Positions 1 to 6,381 of a stretch of 9,055 nt of DNA are shown here, piece by piece. A program made the translations under genes and the position numbers. Source of the DNA: Clostridia bacterium (GTDB lineage: Bacteria; Bacillota; Sulfobacillia; SLMV01); NCBI GenBank assembly GCA_003554565.1, contig PWGR01000024.1:1-9055 (forward strand), written 5' to 3'. The first letter of the stretch is position 1, and the number at the start of each line of letters is the position of its first letter. The notes under the pieces were generated by a model. It did not search any database, had not been told where the DNA came from, and worked only from the letters and a program-made list of their open reading frames with translations.

Positions 1-106
1 CACCCGCCCGGGAGGGTACACCCCGGAGCGTCTGCCCGAACGTTCATGAGGACAAGTAGGCGCAGACGGTGTCCCGCCGTTACCGGGAGTGGACCATGCA
101 AGAGAG

Positions 107-122
107 ACCCCCGTACGGGGGT
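107..122 (+). promoter_or_regulatory. T-box stem III hairpin (16-base perfect palindrome)
   Basis: The sequence ACCCCCGTACGGGGGT is a perfect palindrome. As RNA it forms a 6-bp stem closing a GUAC loop, four bases before the T-box motif region begins. T-box leaders normally carry a hairpin (stem III) just upstream of the antiterminator, so I read it as that element rather than as a protein operator. Confidence 0.6.
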
Positions 123-146
123 AATCGGGGTGGTACCGCGGATATG

Positions 147-172
147 ATCCGTCCCTGAAGGACGGATTTTAT
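147..172 (+). terminator. T-box regulated intrinsic terminator
   Basis: An 8-bp perfect stem (147-154 with 160-167) closes the 5-base loop CTGAA and runs into a T-rich tail (167-170, then ATAT). Its 5' arm overlaps the 3' strand of the antiterminator, as expected of a T-box switch. It is conditional: read-through to tyrS is expected when tRNA-Tyr is uncharged. Confidence 0.85.
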
Positions 173-204
173 ATATGCGACAACAGTAGAGAGGAGAGAG
201 GATT

Positions 205-1440
205 TTGGACCTGCATCCAGACATGGCCGTCAAAGAACAGGTAAGGGTGCTGACAGAAAACACTGCTGAGGTAGTCAATGAGGAGGAGCTCGCAGCCAAG
301 CTGCGCAAGTCGCGGGAGACCGATCGCCCGCTGAAGGTGAAGCTGGGCCTCGATCCCTCTGCACCGGATATTCACCTGGGGCATACAGTTGTGCTGCGCA
401 AGATGCGCCAGTTTCAGGATCTGGGACACGAGGTAATATGCCTGATAGGTGATTTTACCGGTCGCGTCGGTGATCCCTCCGGCGCCTCGGATACGCGGCG
501 CCAGCTGACCGAAGATGAGGTGCGGGAAAACGCGCAGACCTACGCCGAGCAGGTATTCAAGATTCTGGATCCTGAACGGACCACAATGCAGTTTAACTCG
601 CGCTGGCTGGCCCCTATGACCTTTTCTGATCTGATAGAGCTGGCTTCCCATATCACCGTAGCCCGGATGATAGAGCGCAACGACTTTGCCGAGCGCATGC
701 GCAGTGACCGGCCGGTCTATGTTCACGAATTCTTCTACCCCCTCATGCAGGGATACGACTCGGTGGCACTGGAAGCGGACGTCGAGCTGGGCGGTACGGA
801 CCAGCGCTTCAATCTCATGATGGCACGGGACATACAGCGCGCCTACGGGGTTGAACCGGAGGTGGCAGTTCTGATGCCCGTCCTTGAGGGTACCGATGGC
901 GAACGCAAGATGAGCAAGAGTCTGGGCAACTACATAGGCGTCACAGAGGACCCAGGTTCTATGTTCGGCAAGGTCATGTCAATCTCTGACGACATGATCA
1001 TTCGGTACTTTCAGCACCTGACGGACGTGCCGGCGGACGAGATGGCCGGGATGAAAGAGCATATGCGGCGGCGGGAGGTGAACCCGCGGGACCTCAAGGT
1101 AAAGCTAGCCCTCAAACTGGTCTCCTCTTATCACGATGCGGATGCCGCAGAGAGGGCCGAAGCGGCCTTCGCTGAGGTCTTCTCGCGTGGGGGGCAGCCC
1201 GAGGATATTGAGGAAATTGATGTGACTCAGATGCTGGAAGGCGGCCGGGTATGGATTGTGCATCTCATCAGCGGCTGCGACTTTGCCTCCAGCAACAGTG
1301 AGGCGCGTCGTCTCGTGCAGCAGGGCGCGGTCTCCCTCGATGGTGATAAGGTTACTGACCCGACCCAGCAGGTTCTTATCACCGACGGTATGGTTCTTCG
1401 CGTGGGCAAGCGCCGGTTTGCGCGGCTTCGCCGCGGGTGA
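205..1440 (+). CDS. tyrS: Tyrosyl-tRNA synthetase
   Basis: TyrS attaches tyrosine to tRNA-Tyr in the cytoplasm through a tyrosyl-adenylate intermediate. The 411-residue product is a class I synthetase of the longer (~400 residue) bacterial TyrRS subgroup. The HIGH-type signature HLGH is at residues 57-60, followed by the conserved stretch GDFTGRVGDPSG. The tyrosine-pocket motif QGYD is at 182-185 and KMSKS at 235-239. The C-terminal ~65 residues form an S4-type RNA-binding domain containing NSEARRLVQQGAVSLDG. The TTG start is chosen because the purine-rich GAGGAG (191-196) lies 8 bases upstream. An in-frame ATG at 223 has no ribosome site and would trim six residues. The T-box leader just upstream indicates control by tRNA-Tyr charging. 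The product is complete with no missing signature. Confidence 0.97.
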   Translation: MDLHPDMAVKEQVRVLTENTAEVVNEEELAAKLRKSRETDRPLKVKLGLDPSAPDIHLGHTVVLRKMRQFQDLGHEVICLIGDFTGRVGDPSGASDTRRQLTEDEVRENAQTYAEQVFKILDPERTTMQFNSRWLAPMTFSDLIELASHITVARMIERNDFAERMRSDRPVYVHEFFYPLMQGYDSVALEADVELGGTDQRFNLMMARDIQRAYGVEPEVAVLMPVLEGTDGERKMSKSLGNYIGVTEDPGSMFGKVMSISDDMIIRYFQHLTDVPADEMAGMKEHMRRREVNPRDLKVKLALKLVSSYHDADAAERAEAAFAEVFSRGGQPEDIEEIDVTQMLEGGRVWIVHLISGCDFASSNSEARRLVQQGAVSLDGDKVTDPTQQVLITDGMVLRVGKRRFARLRRG

Positions 1441-1457
1441 CCGAGGGGCGAACCACT

Positions 1458-1467
1458 GCATAGGATA
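1458..1467 (+). promoter_or_regulatory. Possible sporulation (sigma-K/E-like) promoter for yunB
   Basis: CATAGGATA at 1459-1467 fits the mother-cell sigma-K -10 pattern CATANNNTA. ACC at 1440-1442 lies 16 bases upstream, matching the loose sigma-K -35 pattern. It fits the sigma-E consensus less well, although yunB is a sigma-E gene in Bacillus subtilis. Transcription would begin near 1473, leaving a leader of about 24 bases. The patterns are short, so a chance match is possible. Confidence 0.35.
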
Positions 1468-1496
1468 CCCCGCGGGACACCGTTTGAGGGGGGATC

Positions 1497-2165
1497 ATGG
1501 TGATTTCTCTCGGCCGCCGGCGGAAAACGCGGCGCTGCATCGCCGCGATCGTTGTCGTGGGGTTGGTGGTGGTCTTTCTGGGTGGCGCAGTTCACCTGGT
1601 CGACCGCATGCTTCGACCAGCTCTCTTTGTAATCGCCCGGAATCGGGTACAGGGAAAGACCTTTTCCATGTTGACTGATGTGATCGAAACCGAGGCGGCG
1701 GAGCCGTTTCACTACTCGGATCTTATAGAGGTCGAGACCACGCCCGATGGTTACGTTTCCTACATGATGCCCAACACCATGCGCATAGCGCGCCTGATGT
1801 CGCGCATCGGTGGTGAGGCGCAGGAGCAGATTAACCGTCTCGAGAAGGAGGACCTGAGCATTCCTCTCGGGCAGCTATCCGGGATAGCTATACTTTCCCA
1901 TTTGGGCCCGAACATACCAGTGCGGGTCCTTCCGGTGGGTACGGCGAGTGTTTCCGTTGACGAGGAGTTTGCCGGGGTCGGTGTTAACCATGTCAAGCAT
2001 ACCATCTTTCTCGAGGTGGATTGCGATGTTCGGATAGCCGTGCCGCTGATTGAGGAGACACTGGAAGTATCGGTGCGGATGCCGGTGGCGGAGGCGGTCA
2101 TTGTCGGCCCGGTTCCGGAGATGTACATGAATCTGGAGCTGCCCTCCCTGCACAGGGGCGGCTGA
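1497..2165 (+). CDS. yunB: Sporulation protein YunB
   Basis: This 222-residue protein matches the YunB family of spore-formers, whose Bacillus member is made in the mother cell and is needed for efficient sporulation; the molecular role is not established. A basic N-terminus (RRRKTRR) precedes one membrane helix at about residues 14-33, so the rest is probably exposed outside the cytoplasmic face. Family hallmarks follow in order: IPLGQLSG at 122-129, LGPNIPVRVLPVG from 136, the AGVGVNHVKH motif at 159-168 (AGINQxxH in relatives) and VGPVPEMY at 203-210 near the end. The ATG start follows GAGGGGGG at 1486-1493. It is somewhat shorter than the Bacillus protein but has both ends of the domain. 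It sits between tyrS and nadE, with no functional link visible. The family call is strong. Confidence 0.88.
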   Translation: MVISLGRRRKTRRCIAAIVVVGLVVVFLGGAVHLVDRMLRPALFVIARNRVQGKTFSMLTDVIETEAAEPFHYSDLIEVETTPDGYVSYMMPNTMRIARLMSRIGGEAQEQINRLEKEDLSIPLGQLSGIAILSHLGPNIPVRVLPVGTASVSVDEEFAGVGVNHVKHTIFLEVDCDVRIAVPLIEETLEVSVRMPVAEAVIVGPVPEMYMNLELPSLHRGG

Positions 2166-2239
2166 CCTGTTTTGCGGGGGCAATAAATTGCGGTACGCTT
2201 GTGGGGAGTTCATTTTAGCAATCCCGAGGAGGGAGTCCG

Positions 2240-3055
2240 GTGACAGAGAGGTCTTTCGGCCGATGTAAGAAGCGACAACTGGTGCAGCGGTGGACCGAGC
2301 GCACGGTGAAATGGATCCGTGAGCGCGTGGCGGAGGCGCGGTGTTCCGGTACAGTGATCGGGGTCAGCGGTGGCCTGGACTCAGCGGTGGCGGCTGCACT
2401 GTGCGTTCGCGCCACGCCCGACAATGCGCTGGCGGCACTGTTGCCCTGCGAGTCAGACGACAGGGACCTCGAGTACGGGCGCATGCTGGTCGATGCGCTG
2501 GGTATGGAGTCTGTGGAGATTTCCCTGGATGACAGCTACAGTGCCCTCGTTGAGCAGCTGCCCCCGACGGAAGGCCAGCTCGGACGCCTGGCCCGATCCA
2601 ATCTCAAGCCCCGGCTGCGCATGGCGACCCTGTACTACCTGGGGCAGACGCGCGGGAGCCTGGTAGTTGGTACCTCAAACCGCGTCGAGCTGCACCTGGG
2701 GTATTTTACTAAACACGGGGACTCCGGGTGCGATCTCCTCCCTCTGGGTCGACTGACAAAGAACGAGGTGGTGCGGGTGGCCGAACACCTGCAAGTTCCG
2801 CCGGAGATAATCGAACGTCCCCCTTCAGCCGGCCTGTGGCCGGGGCAGACCGACGAGGAGGAAATGGGGATGCGCTATTTTGATATTGACCGCTACCTTC
2901 TGCGTGGACAGGCCTCGCCAAAGCTGCAGGAGCAGATAGATTCGGTGTATGAAAAGACCGCACATAAGAGGGAGATGCCCCCATTGCCGCCGTTTTCCCT
3001 CGGCGAGGGAGCGGTGCGCCTGTCTGGTGGTGAGGATAGAGAGCGCGGGAGTTGA
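2240..3055 (+). CDS. nadE: NH3-dependent NAD(+) synthetase
   Basis: NadE performs the last step of NAD synthesis, amidating nicotinate adenine dinucleotide with ATP and ammonia. The 271-residue product is a lone synthetase domain without the nitrilase-like glutaminase domain of longer NadE proteins, so it should use free ammonia. The ATP-pyrophosphatase P-loop SGGLDS is at residues 43-48. Family motifs GTSNRVE (144-150), GYFTKHGD (154-161) and PSAGLWPGQTDE (195-206) follow in the expected order. The GTG start is supported by CGAGGAGGGAG at 2225-2235, five bases upstream. The 74-base gap after yunB includes a small inverted repeat (GCAAT-AA-ATTGC, 2180-2191) and only a poor sigma-A match, so I cannot say whether nadE has its own promoter. 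The C-terminal 20 residues are charged and look variable. Confidence 0.96.
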   Translation: MTERSFGRCKKRQLVQRWTERTVKWIRERVAEARCSGTVIGVSGGLDSAVAAALCVRATPDNALAALLPCESDDRDLEYGRMLVDALGMESVEISLDDSYSALVEQLPPTEGQLGRLARSNLKPRLRMATLYYLGQTRGSLVVGTSNRVELHLGYFTKHGDSGCDLLPLGRLTKNEVVRVAEHLQVPPEIIERPPSAGLWPGQTDEEEMGMRYFDIDRYLLRGQASPKLQEQIDSVYEKTAHKREMPPLPPFSLGEGAVRLSGGEDRERGS

Positions 3056-3057
3056 TG

Positions 3058-3066
3058 TGCTAGAAT
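3058..3066 (+). promoter_or_regulatory. Candidate extended -10 promoter for yebC
   Basis: TGCTAGAAT is an extended -10 element (TGn followed by TAGAAT, one base off TATAAT). It begins three bases after the nadE stop codon. No good -35 box lies at the usual distance, which extended -10 promoters tolerate. A start near 3073 would give a yebC leader of about 65 bases containing two hairpins. Confidence 0.4.
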
Positions 3067-3081
3067 GTTGAAAGGGTGCCC

Positions 3082-3108
3082 GACCCGTCGGCAGTGAGCG
3101 TGCGGGTC
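3082..3108 (+). other. Hairpin in yebC leader
   Basis: GACCCG (3082-3087) can pair with CGGGTC (3103-3108) around a 15-base loop. No T-run follows, so it is unlikely to be an intrinsic terminator for nadE. It lies between the candidate promoter and the yebC ribosome site. Confidence 0.4.
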
Positions 3109-3117
3109 AATGAGCTT

Positions 3118-3129
3118 CCCCGAAAGGGG
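3118..3129 (+). promoter_or_regulatory. GNRA-loop hairpin covering the yebC ribosome site
   Basis: CCCC-GAAA-GGGG forms a compact 4-bp hairpin with a GNRA tetraloop. Its loop and 3' arm are the Shine-Dalgarno sequence AAAGGGG itself, which ends eight bases before the yebC ATG at 3138. If it folds, ribosome access would be reduced. No measurement is available here, so a regulatory role is inference. Confidence 0.45.
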
Positions 3130-3137
3130 TGATATTT

Positions 3138-3884
3138 ATGGCAGGACACTCTCAGTGGGCGAATCGCAAGCATCGAAAGGCCAGGCAAGATGCCAGAAAG
3201 GGGAAAATCTTCTCCAAGATGGCCCGCAAGATTGCCGTTGCCGCCCGCAAGGGGGGCGATCCGGAGAAGAATTCGGAGCTAAAGATGGCCATAGACGAAG
3301 CACGATCCCTCAGTGTTCCCAATGACAATATTGAGCGGGCGATTCTCCGGGGCACCGGACAGCTGGAGGGATCGCAACTGGAGGAGTTTCAGTACGAGGG
3401 ATATGCACCTGGAGGCGTGGCGGTGCTGCTGGAGATAGTATCTGACAACCGCAATCGTACTGCCAGCGAACTGCGGTACATTTTTTCCAAATATGGTGGT
3501 AAACTGGGCGAGTCCGGGTGTGTGGCCTGGATGTTTAACCGCAAAGGGCGAGTGCTCATAGGTGCCGACGGTGTGGATGAAGAAGATCTGTTCCTGGATG
3601 CCGCCGAGGGGGGCGCCGAGGACCTGGAGAGGCTGAACGGCAGCTATGAGGTCATCACTGCCCCATCAGATGTGATTGATGTCCGCCGCGCGCTGGAGAC
3701 TTACGGATATCCGGTGGAGACGGCCGGTTTTACTTTCATAACTGACCACCGGATCCGGGTAGAAGGCGATTCGGTGCGGAATCTGGTACGGTTCCTGGAT
3801 GCCCTGGAGGATCACGACGACGTACAGGAAATCTACGCTAATTTCGACGTGGATGAAGAGGAGCTGGACAAATACGCGGGGTGA
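3138..3884 (+). CDS. yebC: YebC/PmpR family protein (TACO1-like)
   Basis: The 248-residue product is a complete YebC/PmpR/TACO1 family protein. The N-terminus MAGHSQWANRKHRK is almost the family signature (MAGHSKWxNIKHRK), which fixes the start at this ATG. A GTG nine bases upstream is in frame but falls inside the ribosome site. The family was long annotated as a transcriptional regulator; more recent work on mitochondrial TACO1 and bacterial YebC points to relief of ribosome stalling, notably at proline runs. Further hallmarks are the basic helix KIFSKMARKIAVAARKGG, VPNDNIERAI, YEGYAPGGVAVL and the acidic C-terminus (DVDEEELDKY). The gene is habitually found just before ruvC in many bacteria, as here, with 46 bases between them. 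The family call is secure; the exact function in this organism is not shown by sequence. Confidence 0.95.
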   Translation: MAGHSQWANRKHRKARQDARKGKIFSKMARKIAVAARKGGDPEKNSELKMAIDEARSLSVPNDNIERAILRGTGQLEGSQLEEFQYEGYAPGGVAVLLEIVSDNRNRTASELRYIFSKYGGKLGESGCVAWMFNRKGRVLIGADGVDEEDLFLDAAEGGAEDLERLNGSYEVITAPSDVIDVRRALETYGYPVETAGFTFITDHRIRVEGDSVRNLVRFLDALEDHDDVQEIYANFDVDEEELDKYAG

Positions 3885-3930
3885 GTGATCCGGCGCTGCT
3901 TGAGTGGTCAATGCCGGAGGAGCGCCGCAA

Positions 3931-4452
3931 ATGTTAGCGGACGGGGGGCTTTTCTTGCTGATTCTGGGTCTTGATCCTGGTACCGCGACCACCGGTTATG
4001 GGGTGGTCGCCTCGGACGATTATCAGATGTGTGCCGTCTGCCATGGGGTGGTGCGCACCCCGGCATCCGATTCCCCCCCGCGCCGACTGCAGACAATACA
4101 CACGGGTATATCCGACATTCTGGCGATTTACGATGTCGGCGCTGTGGCAGTGGAGAAGCTGTTCTTTAACCAAAACGTTCAGTCGGCCATGAGTGTCGGG
4201 CAAGCGCGGGGGGTAATTCTTCTCGCCGCGGCCCAGCACGGGGCTCGTGTGCTGGAGTACACACCATCTGAGGTGAAAATGGCGGTGACCGGTCACGGGT
4301 CGGCGCCCAAGCAGCAGGTGCAGGCAATGGTGAAAGCAATGCTGTCGATGCAGCAGGCCCCCACACCGGATGATGCGGCAGATGCTCTGGCCGTGGCGGT
4401 GTGCGGGCTGCGCCACTGGGAGTGGGAGTGCGCTGTGGAGGAAGGAAAATGA
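3931..4452 (+). CDS. ruvC: Holliday junction resolvase RuvC
   Basis: RuvC is the dimeric endonuclease that cuts Holliday junctions during recombinational repair, working with RuvAB. The product has the RNase H-like fold motifs. With this start the catalytic acids are Asp15 in LGLDPG, Glu75 in VAVEKLFFN, and Asp148 and Asp151 in PDDAADALA, matching the D-E-D-D set of Escherichia coli RuvC. The ATG at 3931 is chosen because GGAGGAG (3916-3922) lies eight bases upstream, giving 173 residues. A TTG at 3955, behind a G-run, would give the more typical N-terminus (MLILGLDPG, 165 residues) and cannot be excluded. The stop codon overlaps the ruvA start as ATGA, suggesting translational coupling. The enzyme looks intact. 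Confidence 0.95.
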   Translation: MLADGGLFLLILGLDPGTATTGYGVVASDDYQMCAVCHGVVRTPASDSPPRRLQTIHTGISDILAIYDVGAVAVEKLFFNQNVQSAMSVGQARGVILLAAAQHGARVLEYTPSEVKMAVTGHGSAPKQQVQAMVKAMLSMQQAPTPDDAADALAVAVCGLRHWEWECAVEEGK

Positions 4453-5066
4453 TTGGAAAACTGCGCGGGCGAATAGACAGTGCTACTGATCAGACTGTCA
4501 TCCTTGATGTCAGAGGGGTTGGATATCAGGTGCGGGTCACAGCCGGTGAGCTGGACAGGCTCGGTACCATAGGGGACGAAGCAGCGCTTTACATATACAC
4601 CCACGTGCGGGAGGATGCACTGGATCTTTTCGGGTTTGGAAGCCGGCGTGAGCTGCAGGTGTTCGAGATGCTTGTGGGGGTCTCAGGAGTCGGCCCCCGC
4701 CTGGCCATGGACACCCTGAGTGCACTGGATCCCTCCGATTTCATAAGCGCGGTGAGTTCTGCGGACATTGCCGTTCTGACGCAGGTCAACGGTGTGGGCC
4801 GCAAGACGGCGGAGCGACTGGTCCTGGAGCTGCAGGACAAGGTCGGGGGTATCGACCTTACCCCGGCAGACTGGGCAGGAGAGTCAGCACCCGATGCTCC
4901 GGTGGATGAGGCGGCGGAGGCACTTCAGGCCCTGGGATACCAGCGTTCTGAGGCAGTGCGGTCGGTGCGCCGCGTCCTGCGCGACGCGGGTGAAACCGAG
5001 GTGCAGGTGCAGGATCTCATCAGGCGGGCGCTTCGGGAGCTCAGCGGTGAGGGAGGCGTGTCATGA
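4449..5066 (+). CDS. ruvA: Holliday junction branch-migration protein RuvA
   Basis: RuvA forms tetramers that bind the four-way junction and load the RuvB motor. The 205-residue product begins with the typical MIGKLRGRI strand of the OB-fold domain I (about residues 1-62). Two helix-hairpin-helix motifs follow: VSGVGPRLA at about 77-85 and VNGVGRKTAERLVLEL at about 112-127. A variable, acidic linker leads to the C-terminal domain III (EALQALGYQRSEAVRSV onward), which contacts RuvB. The start is the ATG overlapping the ruvC stop; GAAGGAAA immediately upstream provides a ribosome site. Its own stop overlaps the ruvB start by four bases. No LexA/DinR-type box is visible before the ruv genes. Confidence 0.97.
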   Translation: MIGKLRGRIDSATDQTVILDVRGVGYQVRVTAGELDRLGTIGDEAALYIYTHVREDALDLFGFGSRRELQVFEMLVGVSGVGPRLAMDTLSALDPSDFISAVSSADIAVLTQVNGVGRKTAERLVLELQDKVGGIDLTPADWAGESAPDAPVDEAAEALQALGYQRSEAVRSVRRVLRDAGETEVQVQDLIRRALRELSGEGGVS

Positions 5067-6130
5067 ACCGATCCCGCGGCGACATTTTCTCTCCCCAGCC
5101 ACGCGGCGACGAGGGACCCGAGGCGGGACTCCGTCCGGGGACCCTGGATGCATTTGTGGGACAGCAGCAGGTCAAGGAACGGTTGGACATCTACATCAAG
5201 GCTGCTCTCGAGCGCGGCGAGTCCCTGGATCACGTACTGCTGTACGGGCCGCCGGGTCTGGGCAAGACAACGCTCGCCCACATAATTGCCAACGAGCTGG
5301 GGGTGGGGATACGGGTGACGTCCGGCCCGGCCATAGATCGGCCGGGTGATCTGGCGGCGATACTGACCAATCTCTCGCCCTCTGATGTCATGTTCATCGA
5401 CGAAATCCACCGGCTCAACCGCACGGTGGAGGAGATTCTGTACCCGGCCATGGAGGACTTTGCCCTGGATATTGTGATCGGTAAGGGACCCTCGGCCCGT
5501 TCTCTGCGCCTGGATCTGCCGCCGTTTACCCTCGTTGGTGCGACTACCCGAATCGGGCTCCTTACTTCGCCGCTCAGAGATCGATTCGGAGTGGTCCTGC
5601 GTTTGGAGTACTACGAGCCCGCCGAGCTTTCACGCATCATTCACCGGACGGCTGACATACTGGAAGTCAGCATCGACGATGAAGCTGCCGAGGAGCTGGC
5701 GCGCCGATCGCGGGGCACTCCCAGGGTGGCCAACCGCCTGCTCCGGCGCCTGCGCGACTATGCTCAGGTTCGCGCCGACGGAGTCATCACCCCCGAGGTC
5801 TCCGAGGAGGCCCTAGCACTCCTGGAGGTCGACCCCCTGGGGCTGGATAGAAATGATCACCGTCTCCTCCGGGCCATCATTGAGAAGTATGATGGGGGGC
5901 CCGTCGGACTCGACACGCTCGCCGCCGCCATCAGCGAGGAGACGCAGACGGTGGAGGATGTCTACGAGCCTTATCTGCTGCAGAAGGGCCTTTTGCAGAG
6001 GACGCCGCGTGGCCGGGTGGCGACCCGGGCCACGTACCGGCACCTGGATATCCCGCCACCGCGGAAGGAGCGGCAGATTGAGCTCTTTGGTCGGGGTGAA
6101 GAAGAGGGAGATCTCGAGTGCGAGGAGTGA
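5063..6130 (+). CDS. ruvB: Holliday junction DNA helicase RuvB
   Basis: RuvB is the AAA+ hexameric motor that pumps DNA through the RuvA-bound junction. The 355-residue product has Walker A GPPGLGKT at residues 62-69, Walker B FIDEIHRL at 111-118, the sensor motif GATT at 159-162 and the arginine-finger region SPLRDRFG at 169-176. The C-terminal winged helix includes GPVGLDTLAAAISEE and LLQKGLLQRTPRGR. The usual N-terminal sequence leading to TLDAFVGQQQVKERL is present and the length is normal. The ATG overlaps the ruvA TGA, with GAGGGAGG about seven bases upstream inside ruvA. Its last codons contain the ribosome site of the next gene, so translation is probably coupled through the whole ruv block. 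Confidence 0.98.
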   Translation: MNRSRGDIFSPQPRGDEGPEAGLRPGTLDAFVGQQQVKERLDIYIKAALERGESLDHVLLYGPPGLGKTTLAHIIANELGVGIRVTSGPAIDRPGDLAAILTNLSPSDVMFIDEIHRLNRTVEEILYPAMEDFALDIVIGKGPSARSLRLDLPPFTLVGATTRIGLLTSPLRDRFGVVLRLEYYEPAELSRIIHRTADILEVSIDDEAAEELARRSRGTPRVANRLLRRLRDYAQVRADGVITPEVSEEALALLEVDPLGLDRNDHRLLRAIIEKYDGGPVGLDTLAAAISEETQTVEDVYEPYLLQKGLLQRTPRGRVATRATYRHLDIPPPRKERQIELFGRGEEEGDLECEE

Positions 6131-6135
6131 ACCTA

Positions 6136-6357
6136 ATGGAACCCGCACCGCTTGGGCGTCTGGTTATGTGGATGGGATTTCTCCTGTTCATCATGGGGGG
6201 AATTTTGACCCTGCTGGGCCGATTCGGGATCCCCGGTGGCCTTCCGGGAGACATAGTGGTGCGGCGGGAGAATTTCACGTTGCATTTTCCCCTGGCGACC
6301 TGCCTATTGCTCAGCGTTGTATTGACGCTGATTGTGAATTTTCTTTTGCGTAGATGA
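6136..6357 (+). CDS. DUF2905 family small membrane protein
   Basis: This 73-residue protein has two membrane helices, at about residues 8-28 and 52-71. They are joined by a short loop with the family hallmark LPGDI (36-40) and then VRRENFTLHFPL. This matches DUF2905, a family of unknown function. The ATG is chosen because GAGGAG (6122-6127) sits eight bases upstream, within the ruvB stop region; an upstream in-frame GTG at 6118 lacks such a site. The gene is a recurrent neighbour of ruvB and queA in Firmicutes, so the linkage is probably old. No catalytic residues or signal peptide are visible. It may be a small integral membrane accessory, but no function can be assigned from the sequence. 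Confidence 0.87.
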   Translation: MEPAPLGRLVMWMGFLLFIMGGILTLLGRFGIPGGLPGDIVVRRENFTLHFPLATCLLLSVVLTLIVNFLLRR

Positions 6358-6381
6358 TTGATGCTGAAAGGTGGAGGTTTC

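Larger units (their letters stand above)
1..172 (+). promoter_or_regulatory. T-box riboswitch leader of tyrS (5' end outside window)
   Basis: This is a tRNA-sensing transcription attenuator. Uncharged tRNA binds the leader and stabilises an antiterminator. The near-consensus T-box motif GGGGTGGTACCGCGG lies at 127-141. The predicted antiterminator pairs 127-130 with 153-156 and 138-141 with 149-152, leaving the canonical 7-base bulge TGGTACC (131-137). In it TGGT can pair with a tRNA end carrying A as discriminator base, as bacterial tRNA-Tyr does. The competing terminator (147-167) uses 149-154, so the two folds are mutually exclusive. A perfect hairpin at 107-122 is probably stem III. A stem II-like hairpin (29-35 with 62-68) carries GAA (38-40) and AGTA (55-58), resembling a loop E motif. 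The TAC followed by A at 17-19 is a plausible tyrosine specifier in the 3' arm of stem I. The 5' arm and the promoter lie before the window. The class is secure; the specifier assignment is inference. Confidence 0.9.

Noticed and set aside
38..45. GAACGTTC as an SOS (LexA/DinR) box
   Set aside because: The consensus needs GAAC-N4-GTTC; here the half-sites abut, and the site is inside T-box stem II, not near ruv. No SOS box was found before yebC or ruvC.
1421..1435. Perfect hairpin CGCGGC-TTC-GCCGCG at the end of tyrS as a terminator
   Set aside because: It lies inside the last codons of tyrS and is followed by GGGTGACC, with no T-run. It is explained by Arg/Gly codons in GC-rich DNA.
2188..2216. 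TTGCGG-N17-CATTTT as a sigma-A promoter for nadE
   Set aside because: The -10 matches only three of six consensus positions; not strong enough to list.
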